Under the pieces are notes generated by a model. It saw nothing but the letters and a program-made list of their open reading frames with translations, was not told the DNA's origin and did not search any database. A stretch of 64,000 nt of DNA from Tethya wilhelma (lineage: Eukaryota; Porifera; Demospongiae; Tethyida; Tethyidae): assembly GCA_964030475.1 (NCBI GenBank), contig CAXIPT010000008.1, positions 3,160,937 through 3,224,936 on the forward strand, read 5' to 3'. Below are positions 21,769 to 31,356 of the stretch, piece after piece (within the stretch, counting starts at the first letter, position 1; every line of letters begins with the position of its first letter). A program made the position numbers and the translations under genes.

Positions 21769-23421
21769 ATGGCAGAAGCTCTTGCCAAGAAGAAAAGGAA
21801 TCGAGCTGGTCACAGAGGGTCTGCTACTCGTATTATCAGTAATGTTGAAAAGACTCTTTCTGCAGAAGCAGTGGACACAGCTAAGCTCGAACTATTGAAA
21901 CTGACTCTCAACGAGAAGCTGAAAGCACTTACAAAATTGGATGAGGAAATAGTAGACCTCACCGAGGATGAAACAGCGTTGGCAGACGAAATCAGTCAAG
22001 CCGACGAATTCAAGGAATGTATTTATGCTGCAATAGTCAATATCGACAGAGCTACTCTAGCTCCGCCCACTCCACCCAAGCTTGAAGACTCAGTATCTAT
22101 GGAGCGTGGATCAGTGAAGGTGCATCCAAGCTATGAGATTGCAGTTTCGAAGGTGAAACTCCCAAAGTTGACCTTAAAGCCCTTCAATGGTGACATAACG
22201 AAATGGACAACATTCTGGGAGTCGTTTGAGTCGGCCATCCACAAAAACGAAGCGTTGTCTGATGTGGACAAATTTAATTATCTGAACTCGCTGTTGGAAC
22301 ATACAGCTCGAGAAGCAATTTCTGGCCTTTCTCTAACGTCTGCCAATTATAAGGAAGCAATCACAATCCTTGAGAAGAGATTTGGCAGTAAGCAGCAAAT
22401 CATTAGCAAGCACATGGACAATTTGCTCAGCATGGAGGCTGTCACATCGTCACATAATGTCAAAGCATTGAGTCGCCCCTATGACAATGTTGAGTCAAAC
22501 ATCAGGAGCTTGAAGTCACTTGGAGTTGACTCTAAAACGTATGGAAGTCTGCTTACACCAGTTCTCTTGAGCAAATTGCCAGCCGATCTGCGACTTATTT
22601 TTAGTCGAGAAATTTCAGAAGAAAATTGGAAATTAGATTCACTACTGGAAGTGGTGGAAAGAGAGGTAGTGGCAAGAGAAAGGGTTGCCCCCAATCACCC
22701 GCAGCAATCTCAAAGATCAGAAAAATCGCTTGCCCCAGCAACATCAAGTGCAATGGCATTAGTTTCAGGGGCTAACACTACCATCTCATGTTGTTATTGT
22801 CAGAATGATCATTCTTCAAATAAATGCAAAGTTGTGTCACTTGTTGAAGAACGTAAACAAATACTCAGAAAGAGTGGTCGTTGTTTCACATGTTTGAGAA
22901 AAGGATCACCAAACAAATGCCAAAATTGTGGCGGCCGTCATCACACTAGCATTTGTTCAAGAAACAATACACAAGAACAGGCGCCTCGACAAGCACAAGT
23001 ATCGAATGAACCTACACAGGTTTCCAAAGGGGCAACAGCAGCAACTATTCCATCTAATGCTCAACAAGGCTTGAATCCTCATGCTGCAACTTTTGATGCA
23101 AAGAGTACTCCATCTGTTACTCTATTTACTGAGGCAAACAAGACAGTGTTGCTGCAGACAGCATTGGCTGAGTTGTACCAACCTTGCAATCCAAATGCCA
23201 CACTCACGATACGACTTGTGTTTGATAGCGGAAGCCAACACTCTTACATCACCAAACAAGCAAGTGATGCATTGAATCTTCAGTCAGAGAGCGAGTACCG
23301 TCTATCAATCGCCGCCTTTGGCTCCAAGAGAGGTGATTCACAATTGTGTGAAGTTGTGCGAGTCAGAGTAAGGTTGGAGCATGAAAGAGACAAAGAGTTA
23401 ATGTTTGTGATAATCCTTTGA
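21769..23421 (+). CDS. BEL/Pao Gag-protease polyprotein, truncated
   Basis: ATG at 21769 (GAAATGGCAG) opens 550 codons. Residues about 1-90 are charged and helical. Residues about 125-310 carry a Pao-type Gag region (LPKLTLKPFNGDITKWTTF, then YNYLNSLL-type helices and a KSLGVDSKTYGSLLTPVLL block), as in DUF1759-like proteins. A Cys/His region follows near residues 341-400 (CCYCQNDHSSNKC; CFTCLRKG; CQNCGGRHHTSIC), in which the usual His of the second knuckle is replaced by Ser. The protease begins with LVFDSGSQHSYI, containing the catalytic DSG. The frame ends at 23421, about 15 bases into the inferred Gypsy LTR, so reverse transcriptase and integrase are cut off by that insertion. Confidence 0.85.
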   Translation: MAEALAKKKRNRAGHRGSATRIISNVEKTLSAEAVDTAKLELLKLTLNEKLKALTKLDEEIVDLTEDETALADEISQADEFKECIYAAIVNIDRATLAPPTPPKLEDSVSMERGSVKVHPSYEIAVSKVKLPKLTLKPFNGDITKWTTFWESFESAIHKNEALSDVDKFNYLNSLLEHTAREAISGLSLTSANYKEAITILEKRFGSKQQIISKHMDNLLSMEAVTSSHNVKALSRPYDNVESNIRSLKSLGVDSKTYGSLLTPVLLSKLPADLRLIFSREISEENWKLDSLLEVVEREVVARERVAPNHPQQSQRSEKSLAPATSSAMALVSGANTTISCCYCQNDHSSNKCKVVSLVEERKQILRKSGRCFTCLRKGSPNKCQNCGGRHHTSICSRNNTQEQAPRQAQVSNEPTQVSKGATAATIPSNAQQGLNPHAATFDAKSTPSVTLFTEANKTVLLQTALAELYQPCNPNATLTIRLVFDSGSQHSYITKQASDALNLQSESEYRLSIAAFGSKRGDSQLCEVVRVRVRLEHERDKELMFVIIL

Positions 23422-23749
23422 AGTAACTCTTTAGAACTTTTTAGTAATATTTTAATTGTATTGATGTTTACCTTCTATCATAGAGTACTTCCTGTTAATC
23501 ACACTTTTAGAATTTCAAGATAGGTATGATTTTATAACTTGCTTTTGTGATGTGGTATATCTCTTTTTCACTTTGTGCTATAGAATGCTCAGCTTTATGT
23601 CTAGCTAGTGAATAGTTAATGTGTGTGACTTTAGAATGTTCTAGATGTTCTCCTTTTTATATTTAAGCAACTACTCTGTTCTTGTATTTTGTCTTGGTAT
23701 TTGGATACTAAAAGAAGTTGTTAAAGCCCTTACCACTCACGATATTACA
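23406..23749 (+). mobile_element. Gypsy-type 5' LTR (inferred)
   Basis: Begins TGTGATAATC within the BEL/Pao frame and ends GATATTACA; the ends are imperfect inverted repeats with TG..CA. A TATA-like TTTTTATATTTAAG lies at about 23655-23669. It is followed by AATTGGCGATGAGGAG, which resembles the leader and primer site of metavirus-type elements. No second LTR is visible because the contig ends at 24260. Confidence 0.55.
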
Positions 23750-24259
23750 AATTGGCGATGAGGAGAAACGACATGGCAGCATTGGTGCATTTGATCCCCA
23801 AACAGAAGACTGGACCTGCTATACCGAACGTCTCGAAAACTATTTTCTCGCAAACAAGGTTGCTGACAATGCCGAAGGCAGACAACAGAAACGTGCTATT
23901 CTCCTCAGCGTATGTGGTCCACCCACATACCAGCTAATCAGGAATTTGGTGCAGCCAGACGCGCCCAACACTAAAACCTATGCTCAATTGGTCAAGCTGA
24001 TGAAGGATCATCTCTCACCTAAAACGTCTTCTATTGTTGCAAGAAAGGAATTTCATTCTCGTTCACGACGTCCAGATGAAACATACAGTGACTTCATTGC
24101 CACTCTCCGGAAAATTTCAGAAAACTGTGGATTTGGGGACTCTCTCAACGAAATGTTGTTGGATCGCTTGGTTTGTGGTTGCAACGATCACCTTCTGCAA
24201 GGCAAACTACTCTCGGAAGAGGGCCTCACATTTAGTAAAGGCCTCAAGATAGCTCATGC
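23750..24259 (+). pseudogene. Gypsy-type Gag fragment
   Basis: The frame after the leader reads IGAFDPQTEDWTCYTERLE, then YQLIRNLVQPD, TYAQLVKLMKDHLSPK and DRLVCGCNDHLLQGKLL, the standard capsid pattern of Ty3/Gypsy Gag (retrotransposon gag family). An ATG at 23773 lies one base out of frame with this reading, which suggests a 1-base deletion near the start. The coding stops at the single n (24260), and MITE sequence follows, so the rest is missing from the assembly or lost. Confidence 0.75.
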
Positions 24260-24260
24260 N

Positions 24261-24395
24261 ATGTCAAACTTTCCCGGATGTCTCCAGTCAAACATTTTGT
24301 TATTTAACTTCACAGATGTGCTGTGCAAGCCCATACATATATACATTACAAGAAAATTTTGCAGATAAAAACTTTCACTGATGGATTTGAGAAAA
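24261..24395. mobile_element. Fragment of a CCGTATAGCGGG-type MITE
   Basis: Starts at the base after the n. It shares TGTCAAACTTT, the GTGCTGTGCAAGCCCAT region and CTGATGGATTTGAGA-like words with the elements at 46363-46545 and 56867-57058, but lacks the terminal motif. Confidence 0.55.
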
Positions 24396-24626
24396 TAACT
24401 CTAATCACTGAACATCTTCTAATCCATAAAGTAGAAGTCATACTTTAGTAACAATTTACTAGTGTGACCATTACCATATAGTTGTAGTACAATATGCACA
24501 GTCAATCTGTTCAAAATTTAATAATAATTACTATTGCCCTATATATAAGTACATATATAATAAAAATTATAGCTGAGTTGCATACACAAAGAATATTGTC
24601 ATAAAACATATTTACAATATTATTAA

Positions 24627-24904
24627 AGTCTATATATTCGCGTTCACTTGAGCCCAGGAAGTAGTGTGGTTTTGCTTAAGTACAGCTTTACCGCATTTGT
24701 GGTTAATGGAATGTCTGTGCTTTATGTATGGGGCATAGTCTCTATATGCGTAACTTTTGAATGGTAAGGGGTAGCGCTTTTTAAAAGCACCAAACAAATC
24801 TACGTGAAATTTGCAATCAAATGGTATCTAAAATAGCGCAATTTATAGATATACGGCCAAGTTATGACGAAATTTTGAAGGCTCAAGTGAATGCGAATAG
24901 ACTC
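24627..24904. mobile_element. MITE with TTCACTTGAGCC ends
   Basis: AGTCTATATATTCGCGTTCA at the left and TGAATGCGAATAGACT at the right are inverted repeats that continue into CTTGAGCC/GGCTCAAG. It is 278 bp long with no coding capacity. The remaining bases between 24396 and 25408 hold no gene I can recognise. Confidence 0.65.
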
Positions 24905-25408
24905 TAGCTATGACGTCATATTTGAAAAATTCATAATATCCTGTTCTCTGTCGCATAATATATAGTACTTCCAAATTGGCAACACAATGCAACACAACTT
25001 GCTAAATAGTACTCCCAGCAAACAGGCAGCAAGATGATAAACAGACAATTCTGGCAGCGAGATTCAAATTCCATTGTAACTAGAGCATATACACAAGTGT
25101 GTATCATTCTATGCGGGAATTGTTATTTTTGTTAAATCCACTAACTAATATGCTAAAATATGATAGATAACTAGAAGTACGTTAATTAGATGATGTAATT
25201 ATATTCTGAGATTAATACTCAAGAGAAATTAACTGGAGGTATGGAATTAGAATAATGCCACCAGTTTGATGGAGAAATTTTAATACTGCTATACAATTAT
25301 TCCCAGGATTACATATGAGTACGTAAAATAGAGTATGTGTCAGCTATTAGTACTGTAACAACAATGAATGGCATTGAAGCACTAATGCTGATGTAGCATG
25401 AAGAATAG

Positions 25409-25416
25409 TATAAAAG
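25409..25416 (+). promoter_or_regulatory. TATA box upstream of a secreted-protein gene
   Basis: TATAAAAG, about 27 bases before an initiator-like CTCAGCT (A near 25436) and 95 bases before the ATG at 25504. The interval has no upstream ATG and fits a short 5' UTR. Confidence 0.6.
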
Positions 25417-25503
25417 ATAACCGATTGCAATTCTCAGCTGCACCTGAACAAAAAGACATTTCTCAACGATTCCTTGCATGCAACAACAAACTAAGGAGAA
25501 AAT

Positions 25504-25698
25504 ATGAAATTCGCTGTGATCTTAACTAAATCACCAGCATTTCTCTTCACTCTCAGCCTGGTTCTATTCTTGACTGCTGAGAGTTATGGCCAAGAAGAAG
25601 AGGTGTGGCCAAGAGCCATCAACATCACTGTGTTGAACAGCCAAGACAACAACCAGTGTCCTCTGGAAGAGGAAAGAGAGAGAGGGAGAAATGAAACT
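25504..25698 (+). CDS. Secreted protein, first coding exon, cut at an assembly join
   Basis: ATG at 25504 (AAATATGAAATTC) follows a TATA box and short leader. The first 30 residues are a clear signal peptide: a hydrophobic core PAFLFTLSLVLFLTA, then ESYGQ as a likely cleavage site. The mature start is acidic with an N-glycosylation site (NIT) and a single Cys in NNQCPLEEERERGRNET. The frame breaks at the n (25699), after which the sequence is unrelated. I could not identify the mature protein. Confidence 0.6.
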
Positions 25699-25699
25699 N

Positions 25700-26623
25700 A
25701 GTTAAATTCTTTTCCATCGTTCAATAATGTTTCAAACTTGAGTTTCACATGTAGCTTGAAGTGTTCGTTAGAACTGGCGACAATCAGCAGATTATTCCCA
25801 GTACGGTAGTACTGGGTACACAAGAATGGCACGGATGGCCCATTAGCGCAATACAAATATTCACGCGAATAAAACTGAGCGCTTAGCACTAAAAGGCTTC
25901 TTAAGCTACTATTTAGCTCTTTCTCTTTCTAATGAGCCCAAAAACATGGCCTAAAACCATCGCTAAAGTAACAAACACAAACATGCCAAACCTCCAATTT
26001 TCTCCATCTTCTTCTTATTCTTCTTCTTCTTCTTCTTCTTCTTTTTCTATCTTGGCTCAACTTTTCTCAGAGACTATTCACTTTTAGAAGTTGATTCTTG
26101 AACGAACGAACTTGGTTTCTTCCAGTACAGTCGCTTTTGCAATCGGTTTTTAGCACCTCTCATTGAGTAGCTAGATACAAAGCGAAAAGCGCCTCCTCCA
26201 TATGGCAGCCATTAATTTCTACACTCATGCATATTCATTAGCTTCTAGAAAATTCGGAATTGACGACCCTTTCCACACACAAAAGTGTGCGTTATTTGGA
26301 ATTAAATGCAAGTTCAATGCCAAGTTGCCTGGAACTGTTTTGTGATACCTGGATGCTCTTGCTCTTCTCAAGAGATGAATCAGGACTTTGATTATGATAA
26401 CATATAAAAAGGCAAGTAAATCTTATGATACAGCTCCTGCCTCCAAATGACTCAGATGTGTGTTTCATTTCAGTATCAAGCAGGCTACACAACAAGTTGT
26501 GACTTCAAGTACCAGCTCAGCTGCCCGCCGCTAGCTCAGTGATTGCCAGACTACTAGCTCAGTAGCTAGCTACACATACCAACTCAAATGCGATTTGTAG
26601 AATTATGGAAAAATAAGAACAAA
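25700..26623. other. No gene recognised; CTT microsatellite
   Basis: A new contig starts at 25700. A (CTT)n tract with interruptions lies at about 26006-26046. The open stretches on either strand lack domains or good splice signals. Confidence 0.45.
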
Positions 26624-26898
26624 CAAGTAAAAAAAAAAACATTGGAAATGTAATGAAACACAGGAATGGGGCTAAATCGTAAAAAGAACACAAACAAGAT
26701 TGAATGGCTGTTAGAATGTGTAAGGAGTTCTTCCTGTGGGCAAAATGAGAGACTCAATAAGGAAATTACTAAATGCAGCCCATATAGGAAGAATTCTGCA
26801 CACACTCTAACAGCCATTCCATCTTGTTTGCGTTCTTTTTACGATTTAGCCCCATTCCTGTGTCTCATTACATTTCCAATGTTTTTTTTTTACTTGTA
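26624..26898. mobile_element. Foldback element
   Basis: The left arm (ACAAGTAAAAAAAAA, CATTGGAAATGTAATG, then GAATGGGGCTAAATCG) is the near-perfect inverse of the right arm ending TTTTTTTACTTGT. The arms are about 110-120 bp and the centre is about 40 bp. Apparent open frames over it are side effects of the symmetry. Confidence 0.75.
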
Positions 26899-27000
26899 AT
26901 GTTATACAGTTACAATTGACAGGCAATTGCGGCTTCCATAGAGAAGAACCAAGTTAGAATAACTGATGACCAAATAGCAGTCAACAACTAACGGTTGTAT

Positions 27001-27250
27001 CCGACTCGAAGGACCAAAATGTTGAGAGCTCTTCCTTGGTGGAGTCTAACACTGGGAACATGCAGACTAATAGTATAGCTCACACTTGAGAGTCAGTTGT
27101 CAAAGAAATGTTGTAGATATTCAGATATAGTTGCACAGAAACTGACAGGCAGTCACAAAAGTAGGAATAACACATAGACTCTCAAGAACAAAAGAACTCA
27201 GTGGCTTTTATAGTGCAATCAATAAACAATACTAGAACAGACCGGGAGGT
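27001..27250 (-). mobile_element. LTR retroelement remnant (primer site and LTR edge)
   Basis: On the minus strand TTTTGGTCCTTCGAGTCGG (27001-27019) resembles the primer-binding region seen after the BEL/Pao LTR at 21647, and the plus-strand base after it starts TGTTGAGAG, as an LTR end would. The outer LTR boundary could not be fixed, so 27250 is approximate. No coding remains. Confidence 0.4.
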
Positions 27251-27317
27251 AACGACACACACTACTGAATGGATGGGTGGTAACTACTATAGTTTAAATT
27301 GTTCTACACTACACATA

Positions 27318-27860
27318 CAACTATACTGTAGACATGTTCCACCAGCTATTGATGCTGGTGCTTGCAGCTTCATCACCGGGCAGTGTGGGTACTTCACCAC
27401 TGTCTACTGTCTGCACAGGGGACTGATTGGTCACATCATCTTCATCATTCTCATCTGAAACAAAACTCTAATATGATGATTTATTTGTTACGAATTCAGG
27501 TTATTTTTATACTTACCATTAGGTTGTTGACGTGCACCTTCCACACTCCCACTGTCTAGCAAGCAATTTGGTATAGATGGTGGCCTATTACCCAGGATTT
27601 CATCCAGCTCGCTAAAAAACTTGCACGTTTTACGTCCTTGTCCAGTTTCCCTGTTGTTGTCTTTATACTCTTTCTTTAACTTTTTTATTTTATTTTGCAC
27701 TGGTCACAATCCCGATTGTATCCTATCTCCTTTAATTTCGTGGAAATTTCTTCAAACACTTTTGTTTCTTACAGTTCCTCGTGAACATTGCTCTCTCCCC
27801 ATACACTGATTAATGCTTTTACTTCCATCGAAGCCCGTGAATGCTCATGTTTACTCTACT
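27318..27860 (-). pseudogene. Myb/SANT-like DNA-binding protein, decayed, two exons
   Basis: Exon 1 (about 27860 to 27517) reads EVKALISVWGES, then an in-frame TAA, ETKVFEEISTKLKEIGYNRD, a 1-base frame change, and NKIKKLKKEYKDNNRETGQG followed by FFSELDEILGNRP. This is the trihelix Myb/SANT layout found in transposon-associated and host DNA-binding proteins. The donor AATG/GTAAGT (27517) and acceptor TTTGTTTCAG (27455) join in phase to an acidic exon 2 (ENDEDDVTNQSPVQ) that ends in TAG. The stop and frame change indicate a dead copy, perhaps a Harbinger-associated gene. Confidence 0.6.
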
Positions 27861-27916
27861 ACACTTTACTTTACTCTACTGCACTTTACTCCACTCAAAA
27901 CTCACTTTGGATCCGG

Positions 27917-28097
27917 GCCAGCTGTTTACACGTGCGCTCTTCGCGCCTAATCTGGATTGACCCGGATTCTAACCCACTTCCAGGATGTGGGTTAGCTAAT
28001 CCAGATTAGTATCCGTGTTATTGCGTTTACACGTAAGTGGGTTAAAACTAATCCGGGTTGTAATCTGAGTTAACTGCTACGTGTAAACGGGGTTAGA
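27917..28097. mobile_element. Short MITE with GTTTACACG ends
   Basis: The left end GTTTACACGTG and right end TACGTGTAAACGGGG are inverted repeats. The interior is a set of complementary GGATTA / TAATCC words able to fold. It shares end sequence with 30461-31041 and with 35193-35640, but not the interior. Confidence 0.55.
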
Positions 28098-28849
28098 GTC
28101 CCTAGCGACCAACAATGTGCCTGCTCGCACCCCCTCCTGACATCAGCAGTGGCTGAACTGACTGGGTCTCCACCACGACCCCTTTCTTAAACTCTGGCCA
28201 AAACTCTGGACCAAACTCTGTGACCTGGAGACCACTTGTACCCCTGAGGGGGTGTCCCTGCATCCTAAACTACCAGCTTCATTGCCTTGGTACCCAACTG
28301 GGTGCTGTAACTAAAGCAGGGTGGTGCACTGATACATATACATGTCTATCCCGACTAGACCTTAGAACATAATGACCCACCAGCAGCCACTCCGAGAAGT
28401 TATCACTATGGCTAGCTAATCCTGGCTTGGATGACTCTCCTCTAAACTCGGGTCATCCTGCAGCACCTCCTTTAGTAGCCTCTTAAACGAGGAGGTCGCG
28501 TTTATAATGACGCAATTATTCACACGCGTTCGTTTTGGATCACTTCCGGGGTACGGGGTATAAATAGAAAAATCCCCAGACACCACCTTTGACCTTTTGC
28601 GCAAATGTAAAAAACTGTCGTCATGGTGCTTGCAGAGCTCCTTTTTTCTTTTAGCTACAACTACGCACTACGACGCTTACCTTCCACAAATTACTTGCAC
28701 AGTAGTAGTGGTTACCAAATAAAAACTACCTGTTATGTCATTCTGTAAACAATACAAAGAATTTGGTTTGTTTCTGTGGTCTTAGTATTCCATGGCAGCC
28801 ATGACAATATAGTACAGCAAATACAGGGAGTAACACTGCCAATACAGAC

Positions 28850-29273
28850 TTACACTATTATGTTACAAATTATTAACAACAAGAGCACTATAAAACAATA
28901 CACAATTCTTGTGCTAGTTTCTGCCAGGGCATCAATGGACACTGTACCAAGACAGCACACCATTCTAGTCACTCTCACCGAGGTCTCTTTGAGTTTGTAA
29001 AGAGTAGAGCAATATTTGGCTGATTTCATGTCCTGCAAAATAGTTTGGATTAGAAAGTAAACTGCTTGTTTATGCAAAATAGAAGTACTATGAATTGCTA
29101 ACAATAGTGTTGTTGTTTTTTCAGTTACCGGGATCATAATATTATGATGGTGAGTCAAGTAGGCATCTACAGACGCTGTAGAGAAGGAACAACAAGAAGA
29201 GTACATGGTCCACTGGTTGTGGTGGAGTTGGTGCTCTCTTCTATCTTTATCATCAAGTTGAATATCAGCTGAT
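28850..29273 (-). CDS. Small membrane or anchored protein, last two exons
   Basis: An exon starting at 29273 (acceptor TTGTACAG) runs to the donor CCG/GTAACT at 29129. The next exon starts at 29032 (acceptor TTTTGCAG) in phase and ends with a stop at 28850-28852. The joined peptide begins DIQLDDKDRREHQLHH, has several Cys, and closes with a hydrophobic tail (CFIVLLLLIICNIIV), which could be a membrane anchor. No domain is recognised. A first exon with a signal peptide at 29809-29901 is on the same strand, but its phase does not match directly, so at least one exon is missing from the model. Confidence 0.45.
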
Positions 29274-29808
29274 CTGTACAATAATAGTCAGTCATGCATC
29301 AATAATATTATTTGCTAAAATTTGTATTGTATGAACTAACTATCAATAAACAATAAAGATGGATGTTCTTTATGCTAATGGACTTGACAAAATGCCACCC
29401 AATTCAACATGGAAGTGGAGACTTCAACACGATTTCGTCATAAGCCAAGCTCAAGTGTAAATGCCGGTCAAGAAAATCGTATGTAACTGTGTTTGTACGA
29501 CATGACTCAGCTATTATCACATGTACACACATACGTACAATAAATAGACCACTTACTTTCACAAACTACAACTGTACACTTTCAATAACTTGAGCACGGA
29601 TGAAACTCTACTACACCTGACAGATTGACTACGAAATTATAGCGACAGTACGTTAACACAGGGGTCTTGCAAACACAGCCACCATCGACACATCCTAACC
29701 CTCACCATTCGGCCATCAACACCACCTGTATACACCCCTACCACACATAATAAGAACTGTTACACTAAAATTTGTGTCTAATTGTTTTATAACTCTGTAA
29801 GTACTGAC

Positions 29809-29901
29809 CTGAGCTTGAGAAATAGAGTCACTAGATGGCTCAGAGCCAATGGACTGTCTCCAAACATTTATAGCAGCTACAAGCAGCAGTGCAAGCTTCA
29901 T
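29809..29901 (-). CDS. Signal-peptide exon
   Basis: ATG at 29899-29901 starts 31 codons ending at the donor CAG/GTCAGT. MKLALLLVAAINVWRQ is a compact signal peptide, followed by a Ser-rich stretch (GSEPSSDSISQAQ). It is likely the first coding exon of the gene ending at 28850. I could not find a convincing middle exon between 29274 and 29808. Confidence 0.45.
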
Positions 29902-30460
29902 TTTTGAGACTTTGAGAGACTCTAGGTGTCATTGACGGTCAGTATCAGTCTTCAGACACACAAAAAGGAGTCCTTTTCACTTTCACTCGAGAAGTTTATT
30001 CCTTGGCATGGTAAAAGAACGCTTCTTTCTCAAAATACACGTAGTTTTCTTCAAAAACTGCAGCAATTGTTCATTTGTAGCGCTCTCTGTATCGCTCTAA
30101 GTTTGTGCAGCTGTTTTGGTTAGTAAAACTCAGTAAAACACAGTGTAAGACCCATGCGAGTAAGTCCCTTGCTTAGTTACCAATTTTCTAAAGTAAAAAA
30201 TTCCGACGCCATTTTCTGACATCGCGAATTTGTGGCCGGCCACGCCCCTTTTATACGCGACCTCCTCGTTTAAGGTTATTGGTTTTTGAGTGGGCGGGGA
30301 TCAAACTAAAACAGTAATGATATTCATAGGCTCATAGAAACTCATGATACTATCTCAAAGCCGAGAGGATTTGGTCTCAAAATGGCTGATTATTGCTCAA
30401 AAGGGTCAAAGGTCAAATTTAGTTGCCCTCTAAAATGGATCCATTGCCACTCACTCATAA

Positions 30461-31041
30461 GCCCCGTTTACACGCACCCTCTAATGCGCATTAAAACCAA
30501 TGCGAATTGTGTGTAAACGCCCTCTAATGCGCATTCAATGCGCATTGGTCCAATCCACATCTGGAGGTGGATTGAAACCGGTTTGAATCCGGATTGAGCT
30601 AAACCGGTTCACGTGTAAACAGTCCAAAGCGAATTGAGAAGTGAATTAGAGCTAGCTAGATATACTTAGTGGGCAAAATGCTACTAGTTAGGCAGCTATC
30701 ATTTGTAAAAGTTTGTAGAATCATGCTGAAACTTTAGTGCTGTTACCTGAATCAGTGAGGCTCCAATCCAAGAAAATGAAAAATGATGGTTTTCTGTCAC
30801 AAGAAACTCTCAAGGAACTTGTTCTGACTCTTACTTTTGTCTGTTTAGCTTGCAAAAAAGAATAATTCTGCTCGCTAAAGTTTCCACTCTAATTAATGCA
30901 CACCAAGTTACATCATCAATCCGGTTTCAATCCAGTTTTGCGTTTACACGCCACAAAGATGAGTGTGGTTTGTGGTAAACGGGCCAAAGCGCATTAATGC
31001 GCATCCGTTTAAACCGAATTATCTGTACGTGTAAACGGGGC
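30461..31041. mobile_element. MITE with GCCCCGTTTACACG ends, full length
   Basis: GCCCCGTTTACACG at 30461 and CGTGTAAACGGGGC ending at 31041 are inverted repeats, and the similarity continues with AATGCGCATT words inside each arm. It is 581 bp and non-coding. A partial copy lies at 19140-19598. Confidence 0.8.
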
Positions 31042-31059
31042 TATAGGGAACAACAACCT

Positions 31060-31356
31060 GGCCTGGTGGCTTGTTCACCATTGACTCTGACTCCCAACCC
31101 ATGGGTAGGTGGTTCGAGTCCCTCCAGTGCCACAGGTATTTGTTTCCCATTTTCTCTTTCAAACTCTGCCTAGGAGTTAACTCAGCTCTACCCCAAAAAA
31201 TGAGGAGGTGAATTTCACCGCATCCTTCAGAGGGGATGTAAAGCCGTCGGTCCCAGGGGACCTGCGTTCATTAGCCCTAGGCTATTTGCAGGCCCTCGTT
31301 AGCCACAATTGTGGTAAACCCGGAGGGGCACTAAAAAAAAAAACAAAAAAACAAAA
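31060..31356 (+). mobile_element. SINE, copy 2
   Basis: Near-identical to 18785-19080, with an intact B box GGTTCGAGTCC (31111-31121) and a head whose ends GTGGC and GCCAC can pair as in a tRNA acceptor stem. Ends in an A-rich tail (AAAAAAAAAAACAAAAAAAC). It sits 19 bases from the MITE at 30461-31041. Confidence 0.85.

Larger units (their letters stand above)
28483..30273. mobile_element. 1.79-kb TTAA-bounded element enclosing a spliced gene
   Basis: TTAA at 28483-28486 and 30270-30273 border the inverted termini TTAAACGAGGAGGTCGCG and CGCGACCTCCTCGTTTAA, which match perfectly for about 18 bases. No transposase is visible. The interior contains minus-strand exons with a signal peptide and a C-terminal hydrophobic segment (see 28850-29273 and 29809-29901). 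TTAA ends suggest a piggyBac-type target preference; this is an inference from two ends only. Confidence 0.5.

Noticed and set aside
28416..28604. 62-residue minus-strand frame at the left end of the TTAA-bounded element
   Set aside because: It overlaps the terminal inverted repeat and has no splice or domain support.
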